DNA from: Paracoccaceae bacterium
GTDB taxonomy: Bacteria; Pseudomonadota; Alphaproteobacteria; Rhodobacterales; Rhodobacteraceae
NCBI GenBank assembly: GCA_014762635.1
Contig: JABURR010000058.1
Coordinates: 49,848-113,847 of the forward strand
Direction: 5' to 3'
Length of the DNA: 64,000 nt
Shown here: piece by piece, positions 36,246 to 44,608 of the stretch
Layout of the letters: each line of letters starts with the position of its first letter
Position numbering within the stretch: position 1 is the stretch's first letter
The notes under the pieces: model-generated
Seen by the model: the letters and a program-made list of their open reading frames with translations, nothing else
What the model was told of the DNA's origin: nothing
The model's database searches: none
Position numbers and translations under genes: made by a program

Positions 36246-37121
36246 ATGGCTACAGGCGTAATCGGTCTCGGCAACATGGGCCGGGCGATAGCCGAAAGAC
36301 TGATCGAACAGGGTCATGACCTGATCGTCTGGAATCGCAGCGCGGGCAAGGCGGAAGGACTCGCCCGGACCGAGACGGTCAAAACGCCACGCTCCGTGAT
36401 TGAAGGCACCGACATTGTCATCAGCGTGCTGGCAAACGATGCCGCGGTGGACGCGGTCTATTTCGATTCCGAAGGGATCTGCAGCGGGCCGCTCGACGGA
36501 AAACTGATCATCGAGATGTGCACCATGTCGCCGCAACGCGCGACCTTCCTGGAGCGGGAAGTCGAGGCCAAGGGCGGTCAATTCCTCGAATGCCCTGTGG
36601 GTGGTACCGTCGCCCCTGCGCGGGCAGGCCAGTTGCTGGGCCTAGCGGGCGGCAGCGCGGCGGCCTTCGACCGGGCCCGCCCCCTGCTCGATACGCTCAC
36701 GCGAAGGCTAGAACATCTTGGCCCCGCAGGCAGCGGCGCGGCGATGAAACTCGCGATCAACCTGCCGCTCATGGTCTATTGGAGCGCGCTGGGCGAGGCG
36801 CTCGGGCTGGTGCTGGACAAGGGTGTCGATCCGACATTGGCGCTCGATGTCCTCGCCGACAGTTCCGGCGCGATCGGGGCTGCCAAGAAACGGGTGCCGC
36901 CCATTCGCGACATGCTGATCGAGGGCGATCCGGGGTCCGTCAATTTCTCGCTGCTGAACGCGATAAAGGACATGCGGCTCATGGCGGACCTGGCCCGCGA
37001 AAACGCACAGGGCGCGCAGGTAATTTCAGCGGCGCTTGCCAAGGCCGAAGCCGCGGCACGCGACGGGTTCGCCGAATTGGACTGCTCGCTCGTCGGGCTG
37101 CACGGAAAGACAGGGAAATAG
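36246..37121 (+). CDS. NAD(P)-dependent 3-hydroxyacid dehydrogenase-like protein
   Basis: A 291-residue beta-hydroxyacid dehydrogenase family member (3-hydroxyisobutyrate dehydrogenase / 6-phosphogluconate dehydrogenase-like). The Rossmann motif is GVIGLGNMGRAIAERL, ECPVGGTVAPARAGQL is the substrate loop and SGAAMKLAINLPLMVYW holds the catalytic Lys. It would oxidise a hydroxy-acid or reduce the matching semialdehyde. The ATG at 36246 has GGGAGGAAG; the open frame starts earlier within the TauE gene. It lies 20 nt after TauE and 9 nt before the Gfo/Idh gene. Confidence 0.9.
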   Translation: MATGVIGLGNMGRAIAERLIEQGHDLIVWNRSAGKAEGLARTETVKTPRSVIEGTDIVISVLANDAAVDAVYFDSEGICSGPLDGKLIIEMCTMSPQRATFLEREVEAKGGQFLECPVGGTVAPARAGQLLGLAGGSAAAFDRARPLLDTLTRRLEHLGPAGSGAAMKLAINLPLMVYWSALGEALGLVLDKGVDPTLALDVLADSSGAIGAAKKRVPPIRDMLIEGDPGSVNFSLLNAIKDMRLMADLARENAQGAQVISAALAKAEAAARDGFAELDCSLVGLHGKTGK

Positions 37122-37130
37122 GAGGGACGC

Positions 37131-38135
37131 ATGCTCAACGTCGTTTTGGTCGGCTTCGGATGGTGGGGTCAGCACATCGCGAAACGGCTCAGGGATCATC
37201 CTGAGTTCAAGGTCGCATGCGTGGTGGAACCGGCAGAGGCGAACCACGGAGCGGTGCAGGCGCTGGGCCTTGAGCCGGTGACGGATTACGCGGCAGCCAT
37301 CGCCCGCCCCGGCGTGGAGGCGGTGATCCTCACCTCTCCCAACGATCAACATGACATCCAGATCCGCCAAGCCGTCGAGGCCGGGAAACATGTCTTCTGC
37401 GAAAAGCCCCTGTCCCTCACCGCCGCAGGTGCCCGTGAAAGCATGCGCCTGTGTCAGGAGGCCGGGCTGGTCCTTGGCATCGGCCATGAACGGCGCTTCG
37501 AGCCAGGGATTCAGGCATTGAAACAGATGCTGGATGAAAACGCGCTCGGCACGATCATGCATGCGGAACTGGCCTTCAGCCATGACAAGCTGATCGGCCT
37601 TCCCAAGGACAGCTGGCGCACCTCCAAGGCCCATGCGCCCGCGGCCGGCATGACCCAGATGGGCATTCATCTTACCGACATGCTGGTCTGGTTCTTCGGC
37701 CCGGTCGAGACCGTCTCGGCCATCACCACGAGCCGCAGCCTCGGCTGGGAAACAGGCGACGTGGTCACCGTTCAGCTGAAGTTCGAGGCGGGGATGACCG
37801 CGACCCTGCAGGCGATCCTGCACACGCCGCATTTCATCCGCACCCATGTCTTCGGCACCGACATGTGGGTCGAGATTCGCAACGCCACCCACCCCGACAC
37901 GCCCGGCGGCAAGACCGACATGGAGCTATACCGCAGCCTCGATGATAACGAGAAGCGGGTCTTCGACTGGACAGACAGCGTGACCGCTAACCTTGAAGCC
38001 TTCGCCGCGGCGATCCGGGGCATGGCCCCCTACCCCTATTCGCCCTTCGAGATGGTCCATAATATCGAGGTACTCGAGGCCATCATCCGCTCTGCCGAAA
38101 CCGGCACGATCGTGCGCCCGGACCGGCGGATGTGA
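37131..38135 (+). CDS. Gfo/Idh/MocA family oxidoreductase
   Basis: This 334-residue NAD(P)-dependent oxidoreductase has VVLVGFGWWGQHIAKRL for nucleotide binding, the family signature HVFCEKPLSLT (Lys of EKP), and MGIHLTDMLVWFFGP with the catalytic His/Asp region. Substrates in this family are sugars, inositols and also heterocycle-derived hydroxy compounds. It follows the 6PGDH-like gene by 9 nt in the same operon. Its place in the pathway is unknown. Confidence 0.93.
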   Translation: MLNVVLVGFGWWGQHIAKRLRDHPEFKVACVVEPAEANHGAVQALGLEPVTDYAAAIARPGVEAVILTSPNDQHDIQIRQAVEAGKHVFCEKPLSLTAAGARESMRLCQEAGLVLGIGHERRFEPGIQALKQMLDENALGTIMHAELAFSHDKLIGLPKDSWRTSKAHAPAAGMTQMGIHLTDMLVWFFGPVETVSAITTSRSLGWETGDVVTVQLKFEAGMTATLQAILHTPHFIRTHVFGTDMWVEIRNATHPDTPGGKTDMELYRSLDDNEKRVFDWTDSVTANLEAFAAAIRGMAPYPYSPFEMVHNIEVLEAIIRSAETGTIVRPDRRM

Positions 38136-38156
38136 CGGCGGACGGGCGCTTGGCGC

Positions 38157-39041
38157 TCAGAGCCTGTGCTGATAACTGGCCGGCACCCAGCGATAGGAGG
38201 AGGTCTTTTCCACATAGCCGATTGAGGGGAACGGCATGTGATGCCCCGCGACCAGAAGACCATCGCTCGCCACCATGTCGAGCACCCGGTTGCGGGTGAC
38301 GCGGGCAGCGTCCTTGTCATCGTCGAACCCCACCATGCTGTCGGGATATTGCAGCGAATAGACATAGTGGTTGGTCACGTCCCCCCAGACCAGAAGCTGT
38401 CGCCCCTCGCCTTCGAAGCGATACATCATGTGGCCCAGGGAATGGCCGAAGGCGGCCTCGGCCGTGATCCCTGGCGCAACCGCATCGCCATCTTCCAGAA
38501 AGGTCATCCGCTCGGCAAATGGCGCCACATGGGTCAGGAACATCTCGCGATTCTGCCGGCGCTGATCGGGAATGTTCGCGCCACTGTTCCACTCATCGAA
38601 CTCGCGCCGACCGATCATCATCTGCGCCTTCGGAAAGGCGGGTTGGCCGTCCTGCAAAAGCCCCAGGATATGATCCGGGTGAACATGTGTCAGCGCGACG
38701 ATATCGATATCCTCGGGCGCATAGCCTGCCGCTGCGAGACCCGAACGCAGATGCCCCGCCCCGTTGGCCGCACCGGCTTTCGGCCCGAACCCCGCATCGA
38801 ACAGCACCAGCTTGCCGCCGGTGTTGATCACGGTCGGCACGAAGACATGCTCGAACCGGTCACCGGGGATGTTGTTGGCCTTGCCGATCTCGGCCAGTTC
38901 CTCCTCGGTCTTTTCCAGCGCAAAGGGCGGGTTCACCGCATCGCGGACGATCCGCCCTTCCAGCACCGTGGTCACCTGCGCCCCGCCCCAGTTGAAGCGG
39001 CAGACGGTGGGCTCGATCGTGTCCTTGAAGTCCGCGGTCAT
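38157..39041 (-). CDS. Metallo-beta-lactamase fold hydrolase
   Basis: A 294-residue MBL-fold protein. The zinc motif HxHxDH is in IVALTHVHPDHILGLL, further ligands are in AAFGHSLGHMMY, LVWGDVTNHYVY and GLLVAGHHMPFPS. It lies in the lactonase-like (AHL lactonase/AttM) part of the family by general pattern and has no signal peptide. Lactone or thioester hydrolysis is plausible. It is 15 nt downstream of the GST gene, in a two-gene operon under operator copy 7, and converges on the Gfo/Idh gene. Confidence 0.9.
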   Translation of the reverse strand: MTADFKDTIEPTVCRFNWGGAQVTTVLEGRIVRDAVNPPFALEKTEEELAEIGKANNIPGDRFEHVFVPTVINTGGKLVLFDAGFGPKAGAANGAGHLRSGLAAAGYAPEDIDIVALTHVHPDHILGLLQDGQPAFPKAQMMIGRREFDEWNSGANIPDQRRQNREMFLTHVAPFAERMTFLEDGDAVAPGITAEAAFGHSLGHMMYRFEGEGRQLLVWGDVTNHYVYSLQYPDSMVGFDDDKDAARVTRNRVLDMVASDGLLVAGHHMPFPSIGYVEKTSSYRWVPASYQHRL

Positions 39042-39056
39042 CTCGGGCCTCCCGGA

Positions 39057-39695
39057 TCAGGGCATCGGAACGTCAGTGACGTATTTCGGAACCTGGTAGC
39101 CGCGCTGCACGGCGGGCCGTTCGGCGATCCGGACGTACCAGTCGCGGACGTTCGGGTACTGGTTCAGATCCACTTCCTGCCACTCGAACCGCGAGGCCCA
39201 GGGCCAGCAGGCCATGTCGGCGATGGTGTAGATGCCGCGCCCCTCGCCTGCGATGTAGTCGCGTCCCTCCAGCCGGGTATCCAGAACCTTGTAAAGCCGG
39301 TGCGCCTCTTTCGAATAGCGTTCCTCGGCATAGGGCACCTTGCCGGGATTGTATTTCACAAAGTGATGGGTCTGCCCCAGCATCGGGCCCAGCCCGCCCA
39401 TCTGCCACATGAGCCACTCGATCATACGCCAGTACTCCGGACCCTCGCAGGTGAACTGCTTATACTTGTCCGCGAGGTAGAGCATGATCGCCCCGCTCTC
39501 CATCAGCACCATCCCGGTCTCGTGGTCGACCATGGCCGGAATCCGGTTGTTGGGCGATATCTTCAGGAATTCCGGCTCGTGCTGCATGCCTTGGGTAATG
39601 TCGATGGCATGGGCGGTATAGTCCACGCCCAGTTCTTCGAGCAGGATCGAGACCTTGCGGCCGTTGGGTGTGGTCCAGGAATAGAGGTCGATCAT
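39057..39695 (-). CDS. Glutathione S-transferase (nu class-like)
   Basis: The 212-residue GST starts MIDLYSWTTPNGRKVSILLEE, the Thr-Pro-Asn-Gly-Arg-Lys motif of nu-class GSTs (YfcG/YghU), with PNNRIPAMVDHETG and LMESGAIMLYLADKY for glutathione binding. Nu-class members reduce disulfides and organic peroxides, which would fit the OsmC and peroxiredoxin genes, although isomerase or ring-processing roles are possible. It is the first gene of the GST-MBL unit, divergent from the cupin gene with the shared operator between. Confidence 0.9.
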   Translation of the reverse strand: MIDLYSWTTPNGRKVSILLEELGVDYTAHAIDITQGMQHEPEFLKISPNNRIPAMVDHETGMVLMESGAIMLYLADKYKQFTCEGPEYWRMIEWLMWQMGGLGPMLGQTHHFVKYNPGKVPYAEERYSKEAHRLYKVLDTRLEGRDYIAGEGRGIYTIADMACWPWASRFEWQEVDLNQYPNVRDWYVRIAERPAVQRGYQVPKYVTDVPMP

Positions 39696-39754
39696 CGGGC
39701 AGCTCTCCTTCGCTGCGCGTCTGCCGGGGCTATACAGGCAGCGCGCGGCTGATT

Positions 39755-39776
39755 ATATTTAGCAGTTGATAAATTA
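39755..39776. promoter_or_regulatory. Island operator, copy 7 (GST / cupin divergent promoter)
   Basis: On the minus strand it reads TAATTTATCAA followed by CTGCTAAATAT, closest to copies 4 and 5. It is 60 bases from the GST start and 70 bases from the cupin start, and marks the right end of the palindrome-bearing segment. Confidence 0.7.
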
Positions 39777-39845
39777 GAGGCACCCGCGCGGTGGTCAACG
39801 GAAATCCACGCCGCAGCGGCCCTTGCAGATGCCGGAGGATGGACC

Positions 39846-40295
39846 ATGCCCGACACCTTGACCCCGATCCGCGATCACATCGAAACCGCGACCGACCCCG
39901 CCGCTTTTGCCGACTGGCCAGACGGGTTGTACGAGGAGATGGTCCGCAATGACCAGAATGGATGCGTGGGAACGGTGCTGGTTTCGGAAACCGACCGGGT
40001 CCGGGTCTGGCACCTGCGGTTGGCGCCGGGTGAACGCCTGCCGTTCCACAAGCACGTGAACCCCTATTTCTGGACCGTGATTTCCCCGGGATCGGCGCGT
40101 GCCTATTTCTCGGACGGGCGGATCGCTCAGGCCGAGTATTACGCGGGCCAGACCAGCCACTACCACTACGGCCCCGATGAATACATGCTGCACTCGCTCG
40201 AGAACATCGGCGAGACGCAGCTTTTCTTCACCACGGTGGAGTTTCTGGACGGCACCAATCCGCCCCTGCCCGTACCGGACTCGGTGAGGCTCTGA
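39846..40295 (+). CDS. Cupin domain protein
   Basis: A 149-residue single-cupin protein. The metal-site motif is LAPGERLPFHKHVNPYFWTVI (G-x4-H-x-H) and the second is HYGPDEYMLHSLENIGETQL, with a second metal-ligand cluster SHYHYG. Cupins of this size can be dioxygenases, isomerases or binding proteins. It is the rightmost gene of the island by shared operator (copy 7). I do not assign a reaction. Confidence 0.8.
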   Translation: MPDTLTPIRDHIETATDPAAFADWPDGLYEEMVRNDQNGCVGTVLVSETDRVRVWHLRLAPGERLPFHKHVNPYFWTVISPGSARAYFSDGRIAQAEYYAGQTSHYHYGPDEYMLHSLENIGETQLFFTTVEFLDGTNPPLPVPDSVRL

Positions 40296-40607
40296 GCCCA
40301 CCGAATTCAACCTTCCAGCTTTGACCATTTAACCCGCCGCGCAGGGCAGACTGCCGCGATTGCGGAGGCGTTTCGACTCACCCCGCACCGAGTCGCGCCG
40401 ACATGCCCGCGCCGGTTTCTGGCCACAACCTGGCCCAGAAGCGCGCAAAATTACATCCATAGGTAGTTTTCTTGATACATCTGGCCGATGCGCCGCCTCT
40501 CCCGGGCGCTCTAGGCTGAAAGGGACACCGGGCCATTCCCGGCCATGGGGTCAGCTTTCGAAACCGCCGGCGTGGCCGGCCCAATTGATAGAAACGGGAG
40601 ACTTCTC
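40296..40607. other. Intergenic region before the Tad locus
   Basis: No gene is seen in these 312 bases. It contains a 6-bp hairpin CGACTC/GAGTCG (40374-40395), a weak promoter-like pair TTACAT (40451-40456) and TGATAC (40473-40478) with a 16-base gap, and a short GCCGG/CCGGC hairpin (40566-40580). A GGGAG ribosome site lies just before the first pilin gene. It probably holds the pilin promoter, but the position is uncertain. Confidence 0.4.
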
Positions 40608-40787
40608 ATGAAGGATTACCTTCTCAAGACATTCATCCGTCTGCGCCACGACGACCGCGGCGTCACGCTGGTGGAATACGGTATCGCCTTGGCGCTCGCA
40701 GTAACCTTTGGCGTGGCCGCACTAACGACCCTAGGCGGAGAAATCGGCGGCGCAATGACCGCCGCTGGCACGGCAATGCCGGACTGA
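40608..40787 (+). CDS. flp: Flp family type IVb pilin (copy 1)
   Basis: A 59-residue prepilin. DDRGVTLVEYGIALALAVTFG is the Flp signature: cleavage after Gly18 with Glu23 and Tyr24 at +5 and +6 of the mature pilin, followed by one hydrophobic segment and the short C-terminal part ending TAMPD. It is the structural subunit of the Tad pilus used for surface adhesion. The ATG at 40608 has GGGAG; the upstream ATG (40545) does not fit a pilin. A second pilin follows. Confidence 0.93.
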   Translation: MKDYLLKTFIRLRHDDRGVTLVEYGIALALAVTFGVAALTTLGGEIGGAMTAAGTAMPD

Positions 40788-40903
40788 CCGGGCACGTTTT
40801 CGCTCTCAGCGGAAACCGCCGAACAATTGCCGTGGCCGTCCGACCGGCCACGGCACACTGCCCGGAAGACCGGGCACTTCACAAGTACAAACAGGACCGC
40901 ACC

Positions 40904-41101
40904 ATGCTGATCTATGGGAAGAAAACCAAGATATTCTTGATGCTTGCCAGACTCACTCGCGATGAGCGCGGCGTCACCTTGGTCGAATACGGCATTGGGA
41001 TCACTATCGCCGTATTCATCGGCACCGGCGTCTTCTTTACGGTTCTCGGCGGAGACATCAGCGGAGCGATGGGCGCCGCCGGTGCCGCAATGCCGAACTG
41101 A
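40904..41101 (+). CDS. Flp family type IVb pilin (copy 2)
   Basis: A 65-residue prepilin with the same GVTLVEYG motif: cleavage after Gly23, Glu28 and Tyr29, then a hydrophobic helix and a C-terminus GAAGAAMPN. It is clearly related to copy 1 (identical GVTLVEYGI), with a leader five residues longer. A gap of 116 bases separates the two. One may be the major pilin and the other a minor or alternative one. Confidence 0.9.
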   Translation: MLIYGKKTKIFLMLARLTRDERGVTLVEYGIGITIAVFIGTGVFFTVLGGDISGAMGAAGAAMPN

Positions 41102-41139
41102 GGCGTGGTGCATTAAACGACAACGAAAGGACGAAACAG

Positions 41140-41943
41140 ATGAGATTGGGATCGGTTTTTCTCTCCCTGATGGGCATGGTGGTCGCCGGCGGATCCGCAT
41201 TTCTCGCCCGCGACGTCCTTGAAGCGCAAAGCGCCAACGCGGCCGCAAACGGCCAGCCCGCCGTGGTCGAGGTGATCGTCGCCGGGCATGACATTGCCTT
41301 CGGCCAGGCCATCGAGGCGCAGATGCTCACCACGATTTCCTGGCCCCGCGAAGCGGTACCGAATGGCATCTTCAGCGACTACGCGACCCTGCTGCCTGTG
41401 ACCGGTCAGCCCCCGCGACGTGCCCGACGCGCTATCTCGCAAGGCGAGTTGATCCTGGCCTCCAAGGTCTCGGACTTCGGCGAGAAGGTCACCATCGTCC
41501 AGACCCTCGGCCCCAACCACCGGGCCATGGCCGTCAAGGTCAACGCAGAGACCGCCGTGGGTGGTTTCGTGACACCCGGCGATTTCGTCGACGTGGTTCT
41601 GACCCAGGGCCGGAACGAGACCCTGAGGGCGGTCACGATCCTGCAGAACATTCGCGTGATCGGCGTCGACCAGGACTCGAACGAACAGACCGACGCGCCC
41701 GAAGTCGCCCGCACCGTGACCGTCGAGGTGACGCCGGAACAGGGCCAGACCCTGGCGCTGGCCCAACAGGCCGGAACGCTCAGCCTGACGCTGCGGACGC
41801 TCGAGGCAACCGAGGACAAACCCCTGGAAGCCATCCGGCTGAGCGACGTGATGCGGGACCTGTCCCCGGTCCCCGAGGACGAGACCGCGCGCCGTGTCGT
41901 CATTCGCCGCGGTGTCGAGATCCAAGACGTCAACCTGCGGTAA
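41140..41943 (+). CDS. cpaB: Flp pilus assembly protein CpaB/RcpC
   Basis: The 267-residue protein has one N-terminal membrane anchor (LGSVFLSLMGMVVAGGSAFLA) and a SAF-like domain (VVEVIVAGHDIAFGQAIEAQM), followed by the RcpC/CpaB domain (VNAETAVGGFVTPGDFVDVVLTQ). CpaB links inner membrane and secretin in Tad machines. In usual loci the secretin gene cpaC follows directly; here the next gene is TadG-like. Confidence 0.93.
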   Translation: MRLGSVFLSLMGMVVAGGSAFLARDVLEAQSANAAANGQPAVVEVIVAGHDIAFGQAIEAQMLTTISWPREAVPNGIFSDYATLLPVTGQPPRRARRAISQGELILASKVSDFGEKVTIVQTLGPNHRAMAVKVNAETAVGGFVTPGDFVDVVLTQGRNETLRAVTILQNIRVIGVDQDSNEQTDAPEVARTVTVEVTPEQGQTLALAQQAGTLSLTLRTLEATEDKPLEAIRLSDVMRDLSPVPEDETARRVVIRRGVEIQDVNLR

Positions 41944-41967
41944 TCACCCAAGACAGGGGCCGGAAAG

Positions 41968-43443
41968 ATGAAACGCCCAAGAATTTGGAAAGAGCTCTGG
42001 ACGTCCGAAGACGGCACGATCCTTGCCTTCTGGGGTGTCTCCTTCGCGGCGCTGTTTGGCATGGTGGCCATGTCCTTCGACATGGGACGCATCGCCATCA
42101 CCCAGACCGAGCTTCAGTCCTTCGCCGATAACGTGGCGCTGGCCGCCGCCGGAGAACTGGATGGTGGCGCGGATGCCATCACCCGCGCCCAGGCCGCGGC
42201 GGCGACGATGATCTCGGACCGCAAGACCTTCGGCAGCGGGGATTCGTTGCTGTCCGGGCCGACGGATTATGCGCTGGTGTTTCTGTCCGATCTTCCTGCG
42301 TCGGACACCGCTCCGATGACAGCGGTGACCACCGATCCAGAAGACGCGGTCTTCGCGCGGGTGATCGCCAATGCCAGCACCGTCGATCTGACCTTCGCCG
42401 CAGCCTTTACGGCCCTGACCGGTGAGGGCGGGCCCGACAACGTGGTCTCTGCCTCGGCTGTGGCCGGGATGACCCAATATGCCTGCGACGTGACCCCGCT
42501 GATGTTCTGCCTGCCCCATGGCGGCTACTCGGCCGAGGCCAACAAGGGCGCGATGATCCGCCTGCGCTCGGGCGGCCAGGGCGCGGCCTGGGGGCCGGGG
42601 GATTTCGGGTTTCTCGATCCCTCGCGGGCGCTGATCGACATGGACGGCCCCTGCGCCGGGCTGACCGGCGTCAACCTCGATGCCTGCCTGCTGGGCGCCG
42701 TGGGATCTATCACCCAGTGTTTCGCCCAGCGCGGCGTGGACACCGAACCGGGCCAGAAGGTCGGGATCGAGGACGCAATCTTCAACGTCCGCTTCGACAT
42801 CTACCGCTCGATCATGAACGGCAACCGGAACGATCCGGACTACGCGCCCGCACCCAATGTCATCAAGGGCATCCGCCCCAACGGCGGCGGTAGCTGCATC
42901 GGTGGCAACGAACAGGTCGCCAATACCGAGGAGCTGCCGCGTGACGATTGCCTGATCTCGGGCACCTGCCCGCTTGGATCGCGCTTCGGGGACGGAAACT
43001 GGAGCAATGGCCGGACAAACGCCTACGTGGCCGCGAACTATGGCGGGGTGGACCCGCATCCCGGCGCCGCGACCCGCTATGAATATTATCTGGCCGAGAT
43101 CGCCGCAGCGGGCGGGGCCGGATCTTCGAATGCGATCCTCACGGGCTTGGGACTGGATGAAACCGGCCGCCCGATGTGTTCGAACAACCAGGTCGCCGAC
43201 CCCGAGCGCCGCGTGGTCATCGCCGCAGGTATCGATTGCGGTGCGAACCCGATCAACGGGGCCGAAGAGGGCGTTCCGGTGCAGGAGTTCTTCAAGCTCT
43301 TCCTGACCGAGCCCGTTTCGAGCGACGGGTCTTCTCCGCCAAACCTCGACATCTGGGTCGAGATCGTCGGCACCGCAAACGGCGGCGGCGCCGGGGCGGG
43401 CAGCTCGGGCCTCTTCCGCGATATCGTGCAGCTTTACCGGTGA
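41968..43443 (+). CDS. tadG: TadG-like pseudopilin/secreted Tad protein
   Basis: A 491-residue protein starting with the Flp-assembly TadE/G-type segment (SEDGTILAFWGVSFAALFGMVAMSFDMGRI) in short form: EDGTILAFWGVSFAALFG is the hydrophobic N-terminus. After it comes a long exported domain with many cysteines (YACDVTPLMFC, PCAGLTGVNLDACLLG, SCIGG, DDCLISGTCPLG, MCSNNQ), which may form disulfides. It is placed with TadG by N-terminus and location; no von Willebrand domain is obvious. Its TGA overlaps the next ATG. Confidence 0.82.
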   Translation: MKRPRIWKELWTSEDGTILAFWGVSFAALFGMVAMSFDMGRIAITQTELQSFADNVALAAAGELDGGADAITRAQAAAATMISDRKTFGSGDSLLSGPTDYALVFLSDLPASDTAPMTAVTTDPEDAVFARVIANASTVDLTFAAAFTALTGEGGPDNVVSASAVAGMTQYACDVTPLMFCLPHGGYSAEANKGAMIRLRSGGQGAAWGPGDFGFLDPSRALIDMDGPCAGLTGVNLDACLLGAVGSITQCFAQRGVDTEPGQKVGIEDAIFNVRFDIYRSIMNGNRNDPDYAPAPNVIKGIRPNGGGSCIGGNEQVANTEELPRDDCLISGTCPLGSRFGDGNWSNGRTNAYVAANYGGVDPHPGAATRYEYYLAEIAAAGGAGSSNAILTGLGLDETGRPMCSNNQVADPERRVVIAAGIDCGANPINGAEEGVPVQEFFKLFLTEPVSSDGSSPPNLDIWVEIVGTANGGGAGAGSSGLFRDIVQLYR

Positions 43444-43943
43444 TGGGAATGGGTAGGAACAGACATATCATTTCCAGGTTCCGGAAGGACGAGGATGGTG
43501 CCGCGATGGTGGAATTCGCGGTGTTGCTACCGATGCTCCTGTTGATCTTCGCAATGATCATTGAAGGCGGTCGGTTGATGTGGGCCTACCAAACCGTCAA
43601 CGCCGGTGTTCGTGACGCGGCGCGCTACCTGGCGCGGGTGGCCCCCCCGGACCTGTGCAAGACTGGTGGGGTGGTCACGGGGTACACCACGGACCTTGAG
43701 AACATCGTACGGAACTCGGTCGATGGGGCAGCGCTGTTCCCGAGCGGGATCACGGTGACGGCGGTCGTCCCGAGCCATAGCTGCGTCGCGGGCAGCTTCC
43801 GTATCTCGCCCGCGCCGGTGGCACAGGTCACGGCCAACCTCACGATCACCTTCCCCTTCGCATCGGTCTTCGGGTTCGCGGGGCAGTCGCTCGCCACGAT
43901 CAACACGTCGATCACCGATCAGAGCCGGGTGTACGGATCATGA
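43443..43943 (+). CDS. TadE-like pilus assembly pseudopilin (1)
   Basis: A 166-residue TadE-family protein with KDEDGAAMVEFAVLLPMLLLI, the pseudopilin cleavage motif (Gly then A-x-x-x-E-F), and one hydrophobic segment; mature part of about 120 residues. Its ATG overlaps the stop of the previous gene (TGATG) and its end overlaps the next gene (ATGA). A second ATG lies two codons in. The longer open frame from 43176 lies inside the TadG gene and is not used. Confidence 0.85.
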   Translation: MGMGRNRHIISRFRKDEDGAAMVEFAVLLPMLLLIFAMIIEGGRLMWAYQTVNAGVRDAARYLARVAPPDLCKTGGVVTGYTTDLENIVRNSVDGAALFPSGITVTAVVPSHSCVAGSFRISPAPVAQVTANLTITFPFASVFGFAGQSLATINTSITDQSRVYGS

Positions 43944-44587
43944 CGCTGCGCGCCCGCATATCCCGCGCAGTCGGGCGCTTCGGTCGGGACGAGGACGGCG
44001 CGACGCTCGTCGAATTTGCCATCGTCTTGTCCCTGTTCCTGCTGATCTTCTTCGGGCTGATCGATTTTGGTCGGATGGCCTTCCATTACGTGGTGGCCGA
44101 GCGCGGCATGTATGTCGCGGCGCGCGTCGCCGCGGTGCGGCCACCGGCCTGCCCCGGCGTGCCGGAAAGCAACCAGCGAGGGCCGACGCCGAACAACGAA
44201 ACACCCCCGCGCTTTGGCACATCGTGCAACGCAGGCGCGACGGTTTGTACCAACCCCGGCACGATTTCCTGTGACGGCACGGCCGGGAATTCCACGGCAG
44301 ACGAGGTTTGGACGATCGTGCAGGGCACGCTGCCCAACGACGCGACGATCGCGAACCTGCGGTTCAGCTACACCTATGACGGCAACCTCGGCTTTCTCGG
44401 CGGACCCTACGTCCCCGTGGTGACGGTCGAGTTGCAGAACCTGAACTTTCAATTCGTTTCACCGCTGGCCGCGTTGGTGGGCCTTGCCGGGGGCGCGGCC
44501 TCCCCGGGGCTGGGGGACGACATCGCATTTCCGTCAATGAGCGTTTCCTTGCCCGCAGAGGACCTCGCCATGGGAACCAACGGGTAG
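43940..44587 (+). CDS. TadE-like pilus assembly pseudopilin (2)
   Basis: A 215-residue TadE-family protein with RDEDGATLVEFAIVLSLFLLI and DFGRMAFHYVVAERGMYVAARVA, typical of TadE/TadF pseudopilins. The mature domain has paired cysteines (FGTSCNAGATVC, GTISCDGTAG). It starts in an ATGA overlap with the preceding pseudopilin and ends 21 nt before cpaE. Confidence 0.87.
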   Translation: MTLRARISRAVGRFGRDEDGATLVEFAIVLSLFLLIFFGLIDFGRMAFHYVVAERGMYVAARVAAVRPPACPGVPESNQRGPTPNNETPPRFGTSCNAGATVCTNPGTISCDGTAGNSTADEVWTIVQGTLPNDATIANLRFSYTYDGNLGFLGGPYVPVVTVELQNLNFQFVSPLAALVGLAGGAASPGLGDDIAFPSMSVSLPAEDLAMGTNG

Positions 44588-44608
44588 GAATCGGGAAGGG
44601 GAGAAACC

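Noticed and set aside
18667..40295. The catabolic island as a horizontally acquired mobile element.
   Set aside because: No transposase, integrase, flanking repeat or tRNA was seen and base composition looks like its surroundings.
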